From: Tetrahymena elliotti 4EA | Lineage: Eukaryota; Ciliophora; Oligohymenophorea; Hymenostomatida; Tetrahymenidae | Length of the DNA: 13,704 nt | Reading direction: 5' to 3' | Assembly: GCA_000231825.2 (NCBI GenBank) | Contig: JH720310.1 | Coordinates: 1,229,147-1,242,850, forward strand | In this document: positions 1-8,970 of the stretch, one piece after another | Layout: the number at the start of each line of letters is the position of its first letter | Position numbering within the stretch: position 1 is the first letter of the stretch | Notes under the pieces: model-generated | What the model was told of the DNA's origin: nothing | The model's input: only the letters and a program-made list of their open reading frames with translations | Database searches by the model: none | Position numbers and translations under genes: made by a program

Positions 1-3000
1 TTCTAAGGTAATAATAGATAATGAATGAATTAAAGTTATACAAAAATTAAATATAGAGGGTATTATTTTTTAATTAGTTTTCATTTGATTAAATTATTTT
101 TAAAGAAGGTTAGCTTTTTAATCAAAAAAAAAGGAAGAAATACTGGCAAAATTTTAATAAAATTTCTAAAAGAATGTAGCTTTATATTTTTTTCTAATAT
201 ATTAAATTAATTAATATGTAAAAATAAGAAATTTATAGTAGTTAATTCTTTATGAAATATGATTTAAAAATTAAACTTATTTCATCAATATTAAGAGAGT
301 AAATTTAGTCTAAGGCTTTTGAAAAATAAAAATAAATTTATTTTTTCTAACTTAAAAGATGGTAAATAATTTCTTTTAGAAATTCCTAGTTTTTTTATTA
401 ATTTTAATTAAAGGAAGTAAAATTCTTTTAGGAGATTTTAAACTATTAACCTTTATTGGATAGCGAGTACTTAACAAAAAATTAAAATATAAAATATTTG
501 ATAACTATTTACCTAAATAAGCCAGTAATAAATATTTTTTATCTGCATCCACCTTAAATTAACAATATTCTTTAAACAGAAAGTAGGATTTTAGAAATTT
601 TCTTGTTGACTTATCAAAAATTCAAATATTTTAATGATTAATTAGAATGTAAGATTTTAAAAACATATTTTTGGCTCAAATCTAATAAGAGGAAATTTTG
701 TTAAAAGGGAGTAAGATTTTATTGTTTATAAAAAGAAATAAAATATAATTTTTTTAAATTAAAAAAAAGATTGTAATTAAATTGAAGGCTGATAAAATAA
801 TTTAACTACAACTTTCAAATTAAAAAGATAGTAAAATTTTTTTTCGTCAAACCTTTCAAATCATAAAATAATTTTAATAATAGTGACATGTAGTTTTTTG
901 AACTAATTCTCTTTATTTTCAAGTAGTTTTGACCCAAAAAATTTAATCTAGGGAGTATTATTTGAAATATAACTATTTAAGAATTGATAATTCATTTTGA
1001 TAAAATCCAAAGCATGTAAATTTTAATTATTTTTGAATCAAATATTTATTAAATTTATTTTAAAATAAGGAAAAAGTAATTTCAATTCGCAATTTTTAAA
1101 TTACAGAATTTGATTTGGCTGAATAAAATAAATAAATAAAATTAGGATGTAAATTTTAATTTGCATTTACTTAAAAGATTCTAAAAATTTGGAAAAAATA
1201 ATATAGCATGTAATTATTGTATTGAAATAAATATAAAAATTAATAAACCTTGGAATATCATAATTAGAGGGTAGCTATTTAACTTTTCAATAGAGAAAAT
1301 AGATTTACTTTTATTGTTAAAAAGATAGTAAAATACTAATTTGTAATAATCTAATATGAAATTAAACAATTTAATTTTAATTTTTAAAAAGTGTGTAATG
1401 ACAATACTCAGTCTCAATTGGCAGATTAAATCTTCATTTATTTTTCTTTCTTATATATCACCAATAGCTAGTAAGTCTAATTTATTACTAATTTCATCCA
1501 AATAAGCTTATATTTTCATTCTAAATAGCAAGTATATATTTCATAAATATAAGATAAAACACTGTAAGAAATCTTTTTCCTAAAAAAAGCATGTAACATT
1601 TTTTAATTATTTAATAAAAAATATGCTTAACTTAATTTTTATCCTCTATAGCAAGTAACATCTCAATCTAATTTCATTTCACAAGGCTAGCTTTTAAATA
1701 TTTTATAAATAGACCTCAGTAATTAGATTTTGAAATATTTTTCCTAAAATAGTTATTAAATAAACTAAATTTAATATTCATAATAATAGTCCAGAGTAAT
1801 AATAATTTTTGAAAAAATAATTGATTAAAATGGACCTTAAAACTCTAAATAAATACCGCCACTAATTATTTATTCAAAATAGTTACAAGTAAAAAATATG
1901 TTTAAATATAATTTAATAACCAAGTTGATAAATATTAAATAAATTAACATATTAAAATAGGAAAATGTAATAGATATTATTCAAATATTTTTGTTGAGAG
2001 AACAAAAAAGAAGGAAATTGATAAACTAATTAAAATATAAAAACTAGAGTGTAATTCTTTAAAAAAATTGTTAAAATATTTCAACTAATTCAATCTAAAA
2101 TGTAGCACGTAATAGCTTAAAATAAATTGATTTACAAAAAGAAGAATTAATTATGGAAAATTAATAGATGGTATTTTTTTTAAATTTAAAGAATTTAATA
2201 ATGAGACATTTTTGTAATCTAAAAGCGAGTATTTTAAGTTCATAAGACATTTAAAATAGAAGCAAATTCTAAATAATTAGATAGTAAATTTTTCATTAAT
2301 TTGTAAAATTTAACCATAAATGACATTTTAAAAATGAAGTGAGTAGGATATTTTTAAAAGTTAGAATTTGAGTGAATAAATTACATTTATTTAATAAATA
2401 GACTGTAAAAAATTCTTCATTTTTTAAAAATCTGATGATAAATTTCAAAAAAAAGCCTGTAAGTTTCTTTGAAAAACTTTAGCAATATTAGAATACTTCT
2501 AATCGGTCAAATAGATGGTAAACATTATATTATATTTTCAAAAATTAATTTAATTTAAAAACAGCTAAATGATATATTTTAAAATCATTTCTTTTACCAT
2601 TAATCTATAAATCAATTAGAGTAAGGCGTTTATTTTATCAAAGTAAATCTCAGAATGCATCATTAAAAACATAAAAATAAATAGGATCAAGTATAAATAA
2701 CAAACATATTGAATAAATGTATTAAATTTAATGTTTTGATTAAAACAATAAGTTTGAGAGAGAGACATCATCATTCAGATTCAAGATAGAACACAATCAA
2801 TATTGAAGAAGGCCAGTACTATGAAACTGATGATGAATATTATTAAATAATCAATAAAGATATATTATTTTATGTGAAGAATAAAATTTATGTTTTATGT
2901 TGTGAAGTAAATTTTACAAACATAATTTTTTTTTCTTTTTTAAAACCTTTTTAAATATTCTTGTTAAATAAATATTAAAATAATTCTTATTTTTCTATAA

Positions 3001-3122
3001 AATTAAAAAAAAGTAATGAGCTTATAAATTTTAAAAATAAAATATCACCACACACACTACTATATGATTTGGAAAGAAAGAACTTTCTTTAGTTTTAAAT
3101 AACTCTTTATAAAAAATTTTGA
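1..3122 (+). CDS. 3' part of a microexon-array gene (about 41 exons of 3-12 nt plus a last exon)
   Basis: Function not recognised. What is seen: the frame AG|exon|GTAA recurs about every 60 bp. Exons: 57-59, 106-108, 173-175, 229-237 (uncertain), 296-298, 359-361, 414-416, 464-466, 522-524, 580-582, 646-648, 708-710, 770-772, 828-830, 884-889, 952-954, 1013-1015, 1070-1075, 1146-1148, 1207-1209, 1268-1270, 1325-1327, 1392-1394, 1468-1470, 1529-1531, 1590-1592, 1652-1654, 1713-1718, 1790-1795, 1883-1888, 1961-1966, 2048-2050, 2106-2108, 2168-2170, 2226-2228, 2281-2283, 2340-2342, 2402-2404, 2456-2458, 2515-2517, 2685-2690, then 2753 onward. Introns are mostly 46-87 nt. All exons from 296 on are multiples of 3 and all introns are phase 2. 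In that phase the joined exons are open and include KKIIGYVYNIKPHPDYKK; the other two phases hit TGA. The last exon reads on in frame (INIEEGQYYETDDEYY, KDILFYVKN). TGA at 3120-3122 is the first in-frame stop, but the true end may be earlier. The 5' part lies outside the window. An AAG|GTAATA junction at 7/8 may end the preceding exon. Confidence 0.72.
2518..2684 (+). other. Unusually long, conserved intron before the last two exons
   Basis: This 167-nt stretch separates the 3-nt exon 2515-2517 from the 6-nt exon 2685-2690, whereas almost all other introns of the array are 46-87 nt. Skipping it keeps phase 2 and gives an open frame into the last exon. It contains an AG|A|GTAAGG site at 2618-2626 that would act as a one-nucleotide exon, but using it would create TGA with the preceding exon. 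The segment from about 2561 to 2690 is noticeably better conserved in the second copy (about 5140-5265) than most introns are, so it may hold an unrecognised exon, a regulatory element or a small RNA. I see no convincing C/D or H/ACA box. Confidence 0.45.
2753..2935 (+). other. Conserved last exon (coding part)
   Basis: The exon starts after ATAAG at 2748-2752, which gives a 62-nt upstream intron and continues the phase-2 frame. It begins with Leu-Arg-Glu-Arg and three histidines, then runs through an acidic and tyrosine-rich stretch (INIEEGQYYETDDEYY) and a hydrophobic segment (KDILFYVKN, later VLCCEVNFTN). One TAA is read as Gln. The second copy at about 5320-5490 keeps the same frame and length across this block with several amino-acid changes (for example Gly to Asp, Glu to Gly, Tyr to Phe), so the block was coding when it was duplicated. 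No known domain is recognised. Confidence 0.6.
3073..3090. repeat. Short perfect hairpin
   Basis: An 8-bp perfect inverted repeat (arms 3073-3080 and 3083-3090, 2-nt loop) of A/G-rich against C/T-rich sequence. It lies near the end of the first gene, so it could mark the 3' end of the transcript, but nothing else supports that. Confidence 0.3.
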
Positions 3123-3419
3123 AAAAAGTAAAAATTAATTTATAGAATATTTTCTATCTTATAAGATATCTAATTCAAGATAAACCAATTAGCGATAAAT
3201 ATTCTTTTTTTTAATATAGCTTTACTTTCGCACTTTATCAAGTTTCTTGGAAATTTTTAATAAAAAAAGTTAATGAATTTAAATTTCATAAAATTATTTT
3301 TTTTTTCTATCACCTTAACTTCGAGAACTGAGAACTGAAGGTATTTATACTTAAAAAAGTGAGTAATACACTTTTTTTATTGTCATTCTTCTTAGAATAA
3401 CATATCCTATATTTTTTGA
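3123..3419. other. A+T-rich spacer between the two array copies
   Basis: No coding region is recognised. It contains poly-T/poly-A tracts and a small direct repeat GAGAACTGAGAACTGA at about 3323-3338. An AG|TGA|GTAATA microexon-like site at 3360-3362 may be the 5'-most remnant of the second copy. Confidence 0.4.
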
Positions 3420-5500
3420 ACAGGAAGTAAAATTTTAGGGATTTCCTTATCTGTTCAGCAAAAAACTCAATTACATTGCTGTTAAAAAGAAATGAAATAT
3501 AGTTTCCTTAAATTAAAATACAAAGATTGTAATTAAATTGAAGCCTGATAAAAGAATTTAACTACTAATTTTAAATTAAAAAGAGAGTAAAATTATTTTT
3601 ATCAAATATTCCACAAAAGAAAATATATTTAAAAATAGCGACCTCAGGTAATTTTTTCAATTTATGCTTTTTATTTATTGATTTATGACCAATAAACTTT
3701 GTTACTTAAAATAAAGTAATATTTGAATTAATTATTTTAAAGAATTTTTAATTAATTTTGATAAAATCCTTAGCATGAAAATTTTAATTATCTTTTAATC
3801 AAATATTTATTGCATTTATTTTAAAAAAGAACAAGTGATTTCAATACAAAATGTTTAATATAAAGAATTGGTATGACACTAAAAATAAATAAAAATTATA
3901 AAGTAAATTTTAATCTAAATGTGAATAAAAGATTCTCTTAATTTTGAAAAAATAAAACTAATAATTAATTTTATTGAAATAAACATGAAGATTCATTAAA
4001 CTTTGCATATCTTAATTAGAGGGTAGCTATATAATTTTTGAACAGAAATAATTATTTACTGATATTTTTAAAAAGATAATAAATACTAATTGTTGAAAAT
4101 CTAATATTATTTTAAACAATTTATTTAAAATTTTTAAATAGCATGTAATTTTAAATACTGAAAAATTAAATCTTCATTTATTTATATTACCTATTGCAGT
4201 AAGTCTAATTTATTAATCATTTCATTCAAGTAAACTTATATTAATTCTAAATAGCAAGTAATTCCATAAAAATTTGATAAAACATTATTAACTAGTATTT
4301 TACTAAAAAAACATGTAACATTTTTAAACTATTTAATAACAAAAATATTAATTCAATTTCTAACTTTATAAAGAAGGTAAAACTTTAATCTACTTTATTT
4401 AGCATGAAAATGTTAGTTTTTAACTATTTTTTATTCTTCATAGACCACAGTAATTAAATTTTAAAAGATTTGATGACAAAATAGAAACTAAATTAGATTA
4501 TCAAAAAATAATAATTTTAGAAAAAATATTTGATAAGATAAGAAATTAATCACTATTAATTAATTATTCTAGATTGGGACAAGTAATTACAATCAGTCAA
4601 TAGATATTTTAATTATTAACAAATCTTATTAAAAACATTCAAACTAATTTTTAATATAAAATATGGGAAGTATTCGTTTAAAATATATTGATTTACAAAA
4701 GAAGAATGTAAAACATAATAAAAAATTAAGAGATAGTATTTTACTAAAATTTTAGAAATTAATTAATAATTATGAATTTTTGTAATTTAAACAGCAAGTA
4801 CTTTAAAATATCAGCAACATCCAAAATAAAAGCAAATTTGAAATAATTAGATTGTAAATATTTAATTAATGTGTAAAATTCAACCATAAATGGTATTTTA
4901 AAAATGAAGCGAGTAAAATACAATAAAAAAATTAAAACTAGAGTTAACTAACTACATTTACTTAATAAATAGACTGTAATTAATTTTACATCTTTTTCTT
5001 AGACTTATTATTTAATTTTCAAAAAAAAAGCTTTAAGTTTTTTTTTAAGAGCTTTAGTAATACTAAAAATGCTTCTAATCGGGAAATGAGTTGGTAAACA
5101 TTAAACTATATTTTCAACTATTGATTTTATTTTCTAACCAGCTAAATTATTTATTTTACAATAATTACTTTTACCATTTATTTTTAATCAATTAGAGTAA
5201 GACATTGATTTTATGAAAGTTAATCTCAGAATGCATCAATAAAAACATAAAGATAAATAGGATAGTATAAATGATATTATATTTATAGGTTACCTTATAT
5301 TTTTTGATGAAAAAATACCATCAATCAGTCAATCAGATTCAAATAAGACAGGATTCTATCAATATTGAAGAAGACAGATACTATGGAACTGATGAAGAAT
5401 ATTTTTAAATAATTAATAAAGATATATTATTTTATGTGAGGAATAATTATACTTTTTTATGTTGTGAAGTTAATTTTACAAACATAATTTTTTTCTATTA
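3420..5500 (+). pseudogene. Decaying second copy of the microexon-array gene tail
   Basis: This is a diverged duplicate of about 705-2935: many introns align, and landmark exons occur in the same order. Sites still intact: 3424-3426, 3526-3528, 3584-3586, 4020-4022, 4142-4144, 4255-4257, 4374-4376, 4444-4449, 4733-4735, 4795-4797, 4851-4853, 4910-4912, 4973-4975 and 5091-5093. About half of the counterparts are broken. At some the 3' AG is gone (for example near 3711, 3900, 4197, 4314); at others the 5' GT is gone (for example near 3777, 4078, 4407, 5033). One exon has become 10 nt (4573-4582) and another 4 nt (5261-5264). Exons matching 464-710 of the first copy appear deleted. Without the broken exons the frame cannot be restored simply, so I read this as a pseudogene. 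The last exon (about 5320-5490) is still open and similar. It could instead be a functional paralog with a different exon set. Confidence 0.6.
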
Positions 5501-6148
5501 TAAACTTTTTAAATATATTTAATAAAAAAATATATTTTAGTTATTCATATATAATAAAATAACTTTAAGAATAAATAATAATTATATAATATGGCCAAAA
5601 ATATTTTTGATTGGCTTATTTTTAAAACAAATAACTTTCTTTTTTTAAATACATTTTTTTTCATTGTAAATTATTAATGTTAAATAATTATTTTTTTTTG
5701 TTTAAAAATTCTCTCTTTTTTATTTATTTTAATTTCTTCTAAATTTGTTTTTTTAACAAGTGCTTTTTAAAATAATAATTTTCTTAAAAAGTATAGTTCA
5801 TTACTTTTATCATATTCATAAAAAAAATTCATCGTTTTTCAAGTCAATAAATTAAAAAAAAATTTTTAAAAGAGGGCATCAAGCAAAATACTTAAACAAC
5901 CAAATATTGGCAGCAGAAAAAATGTTTTTTTCCTCCAGCCTAAATAATGCCCCCATTTTAAATTCACTTTTCATTATAAAAATGTTATATCATTACTATT
6001 ATCAATTCTGTAATGATCTATATACTAAAAGTAATAAGCTAATTTTTTCATCTCTATTTTTTTAAAATTTATTCAGGTTATAACCTAACTTTCCTAAACA
6101 TTTCACAATTCTTAGATATACCCAGCTTTCTTTCAGTGTTATATTATT
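5501..6148. other. A+T-rich region without a recognised gene
   Basis: Long T and A tracts with no open frame worth calling on either strand. The only structured element is a short inverted repeat, listed separately (5872-5954). Confidence 0.5.
5872..5954. repeat. Short inverted repeat with G+C-richer arms
   Basis: GAGGGCAT at 5872-5879 faces ATGCCCCC at 5947-5954, an 8-bp inverted repeat with one mismatch around an interior of about 67 nt. The arms stand out because G/C runs are rare here. It could be a remnant of a small inverted-repeat element, or chance. Confidence 0.3.
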
Positions 6149-6509
6149 TCATTATGATCTCTTTCTCTAATCTATTTTGAACTCTCTTAAACTATCTCCC
6201 TTTTAATCTCTAACTTCAATTTCTTCAAATTGATAATCAGTAATTTCCTCAATTTCTAATGAAAGGTATGACCCAAAGTCTTCATAAAATCTTTATTAAA
6301 TATTCCTCACCTTCTATCAAGTATGTTCCTCTAAATTTTAATCCACTCTACCTTGAAAGATTGAAAATTTCACAAAAGAGCAGAATAGCTTGTGAAAAAA
6401 TATCACAATACCTATAGATTAATGTCTATTTTTATATCAAAAGATAGAAAGCTGATTGATAAATATAAATCATAGCATAATAATTCAGGCACAAGACCTT
6501 CAAATGCAT
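6149..6509 (-). pseudogene. Small unrecognised ORF with a probable frameshift
   Basis: On the minus strand an ATG at 6509-6507 opens a 75-codon frame ending at TGA 6284-6282. TAA/TAG are read as Gln, and it includes a hydrophobic stretch (QAILLFCEIFNL) and then GLKFRGTYLIEGEEYLIK. A different frame then continues immediately with FYEDFGSYLSLEIEEITDYQ and an acidic/basic tail to TGA 6151-6149. The two halves read like one protein broken by a one-base shift near 6290. A 20-nt GTGAGG...AAAG intron at about 6311-6292 would also join an alternative upstream frame. No family is recognised. The sequence composition suggests former coding sequence rather than a working gene. Confidence 0.4.
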
Positions 6510-6900
6510 CTACAAATATTTGAGCAAATATATATTTCTTATACAAAAATGCAGAAAAATGAGCATAGAATATTTTTAATTGCTATTTTTATAATTTATT
6601 TTAACAATAAAACATAAAAATTGAAATTTGTTATTCAATGTTTTCATATTATTTATGAATTTACTCAAATACAAAAGACCAAGAAGGGAATTTTCTTTTA
6701 AATTAGTAATTATTTTAACAAATTTAATAGACTAAAAAAACAAAATTATGTTCAAAGTTAAATAATATGATTATCTAAATTGTTTTATCTTCATTTAAAT
6801 CAATATTTTAAAACTATGTTTCAAGAAACTTATTTTTAAAATATGTAAAATGAATTTTCAAAGCTTTGGTTTTCTCTTTATTAATATTAAATTATGTGAT
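6510..6900. other. Spacer without a recognised gene
   Basis: A+T-rich sequence between the minus-strand ORF and the transposon. An open frame on the plus strand (6850-7086) starts here, but it runs across the transposon's terminal repeat and shows no protein family, so it is not called. Confidence 0.45.
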
Positions 6901-6990
6901 GTGTTACAGATTGAGACTGTCCTAAATAAAAAGACCTTTAGATTGTCACAAAAATCAGTCTTTTCAGATTTAATAATTTTTGAGATCGAT
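6901..6990 (+). repeat. Left terminal inverted repeat of the hAT element
   Basis: Begins GTGTTACAG at 6901-6909 and pairs with the right end at 8757-8765. Inner parts such as AAATCAGTCTT at about 6952-6962, followed by TCAGA, also recur in inverse at the right end. The match is patchy, so the inner boundary is approximate. Confidence 0.55.
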
Positions 6991-7216
6991 CAAATCCGAA
7001 GGTTTAGGATGGTCCAAAAACTATCCCAATTTAATAAAATGGTTAAAAATACTAATTATTTTATTAAGTTTTTAATTTCTTTCTAGTTAAGCTTTTTATA
7101 TCTGCCTAGTTAAGGTTTAGATTAAATTTATAGTTAAGCTTAAGATGAATTGTATAAATTGATTTATGTGAGACAATAGTAATTTAAATAAAATAATTAT
7201 ATAATTAAAAAAAATA

Positions 7217-8630
7217 ATGATTAAACAATAAATGGAAGAAGAGAAGCGTTAACTAAAATAAATCATTGACAAATTTGTGATTAATTATGGTGATGATGAA
7301 GAAATCTATGAGGATGATAATTACGATGAGTGTTTAGAGGATAACACAAAAGCTAAATAAATGATTGATGAGAATTGAGTTCTAGATGTAAATACTTTTG
7401 CTTGATAAAGAGAAAAAATAAATATTAAAGAAATATCTTTAAAAATATTCTCTTCTCTCAATAAGAGATCTTCTTAATAAATTGTCCCATACTTGTGGAT
7501 AACATTGCATCTATTAAATCAAACATACTAAATCTGCTGTTCTTCTCATATAATAAATATTGTTGTTCAAAGGGGAATATCAGCTCTTAGTAAAACTCTT
7601 TGGATTTAATATAAAAAATTAGATTACTATTTTAAAAGCTTAGAAGAAGCACAAAGAAATTAGAGTTTTTTTAAAAATTCAATAAAATATGTAGAAACTT
7701 TTTTTAAAGCCTTACTAGATAGATATTCAAACTTGTTGGAATGTTCCTTCTTGATGGTTAGTAGATGTCTAAAGCTCGAAAAATCTATAAATATTTGCTT
7801 TCAGTTGATGAAAAATTAGGAAAACAGTTTTCAATCTCTAATGAAGAGTGGAGCCTTTTGAGATTACTTGAAGAATCATTGTCACCATTTTATTAAGCTA
7901 TTAAATTTGTATCTATTTAATATTCTCCAGTTTTGCATTAAATTTTGCACATTTTCTACAGCTTAGATGAATAGATTTCAATACTTTAATAAAATCTTTA
8001 ATCTAATCAGATAATAAGAACTATGAAGTTCAATTTATTCCTTGTCTAAAATAAATGAAATTAAAACTTAATGAGTTTATTAGCATTAAAAAAGAACTAT
8101 ATGAACTATGTTCAATATTTGTGCCAGCAATTAAAAATTTACTCATAGATGAATCTCCCAATTCTTTAATAAACTATCATTGACTCAGTGAAATAGTTCT
8201 ATTTACCATCTATCTCAAAGAGTAAAAGTAAAATTAAATTAATAACAAAAATGATCTAAAAAAATCAATCATGAAATAAAATAGTATATTTTTATTCTAA
8301 TACTAAAGAAATAATTAAGTAGAATTAAATTATTCTGAATTAGAAGTAAATATAAGGATATTAACCCAATTACTTATTGGAAGTACTACTAATTAAACAA
8401 CTAAAATAGTTAACTAATAAAATTTGTTAAAGCTCAATCTACTTACAATTTAAATTTGTAGTGTTGCCAGTGAATTAATGTTTTCAGTTGGAAATAAGAG
8501 ACAAAAAATAAAGAGTAATACATTTTAATCTTTAATGTGCTTACATTCATGGAAATATAAATATAGAGTTAGTAAAGTGAAATTATTTTCTTTTTTGTAT
8601 TGGTTTGAAAAAAAATTGTTTATTCATTAA
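7217..8630 (+). pseudogene. hAT transposase pseudogene
   Basis: hAT transposases cut and paste DNA through an RNase H-like domain with a C-terminal dimerisation region. The reading frame starts at ATG 7217 (or 7232) with an acidic N-terminus, then meets TGA at 7376 and 7403. In the same frame CCSSHIINIVVQRGISAL (about 7535-7590) matches the hAT block usually written C-x-H-x-LNL-V. A second frame gives DIQTCWN (from 7722), like the family's T-R-W-N-S-T motif. A third (about 7770-8058) gives FSISNEEWSLLRLLEESLSP followed by FYQ, like the family's EEW...L...L.PF block. A fourth, from 8055, carries an ELYELCSIFVPAIKNLL stretch; 8357-8400 gives INPITYWKYY. Finally 8454-8557 gives CSVASELMFSVGNKRQ and LMCLHSW, the hAT dimerisation motif. 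At least two stops and several frameshifts show it is dead. TAA/TAG are used as Gln throughout, so it has long resided in this code. Confidence 0.72.
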
Positions 8631-8647
8631 AATTTAAAATATTTTTT

Positions 8648-8765
8648 GAGATAGTCTCAAGCTCACAGTAGTCTGAAACTTTTTAAGACTGATTTATTTT
8701 TTTTCACCTGGTTTTAAAATTTCTTAAAAAGACGGTCTTGAGATCAGACAGGCCTTCTGCAACAC
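8648..8765 (-). repeat. Right terminal inverted repeat of the hAT element
   Basis: Ends CTGCAACAC at 8757-8765, the complement of the left end with one mismatch. It contains the inverse of the left-end AATCAGTCTT at about 8683-8693 and a local GAGA-TAG-TCTC palindrome at about 8648-8658. The outer end is better defined than the inner one. Confidence 0.55.
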
Positions 8766-8970
8766 AAATTACATATATTTATTTGAAAGCATAATTTCAA
8801 AATCCAATTTTTATAGTCAATAAATCTTATCAAATATACCTAAAGTAGAATGATTACTTGATTATTATTTTTTGAATAGGAATGAGCATTAGAGATTTAA
8901 TCTTTTTAATTATTAAATATTTACATTAAAAAATATAGCTAAATAAGGGTTATTTTAGAAGTAGATAGAA
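8766..8970 (+). promoter_or_regulatory. 5' flank and probable leader of the kinase gene
   Basis: This is A+T-rich sequence between the transposon end and the kinase ATG. There is no recognisable ciliate promoter motif. No in-frame TGA lies in the 30 nt just upstream of ATG 8971, so an upstream start cannot be formally excluded, but 8971 is preceded by A-rich sequence typical of ciliate starts. Confidence 0.3.

Larger units (their letters stand above)
705..2935 (+). repeat. Segmental duplication, copy 1 (partner 3420-5500)
   Basis: Introns, microexons and last exon of this interval recur at 3420-5500 in direct orientation. For example, the intron after 770-772 matches the one after 3526-3528, the site at 1268-1270 matches 4020-4022, and the site at 2402-2404 matches 4973-4975. 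The offset falls from 2756 to 2571 bp along the alignment, so copy 2 has lost net sequence. Confidence 0.75.
6901..8765 (+). mobile_element. Degenerate hAT-family DNA transposon
   Basis: The ends form imperfect inverted repeats: GTGTTACAGATTGAGACTGT at 6901-6920 against the complement of the right end at 8765, which reads GTGTTGCAGAAGGCCTGTC. Similarity continues inward in patches, with ATCAGTCTT at about 6954 on the left and its complement near 8685 on the right. Between them lies a broken transposase with hAT hallmarks. hAT elements normally make 8-bp target duplications. I find no clean one here (flanks AATTATGT and AATTACAT are only similar), as expected for an old insertion. The element is about 1.87 kb and sits about 200 bp upstream of the kinase gene. 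Confidence 0.7.

Noticed and set aside
1214..1417. 67-codon open frame on the minus strand
   Set aside because: It lies antisense to five microexons and their introns, is biased to Phe/Ile/Leu/Lys as A+T-rich noise would be, and has no recognisable motif.
1686..1688. Possible extra microexon (AAG|GCT|AGCT)
   Set aside because: It lacks a 5' GT, and the flanking sites already give a normal 58-nt intron (1655-1712) with the frame kept.
57..2752. The 60-bp pattern as a CRISPR-like array, a satellite, or germline DNA-elimination segments
   Set aside because: Spacers and triplets are not repeated sequences. The boundaries are GT...AG like the kinase introns rather than the TA-type boundaries known for Paramecium eliminated sequences. 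DNA elimination cannot be fully excluded without somatic DNA.
6850..7086. 78-codon open frame on the plus strand
   Set aside because: It crosses the left boundary of the hAT element and its inverted repeat, has no family features, and is more likely a chance frame.
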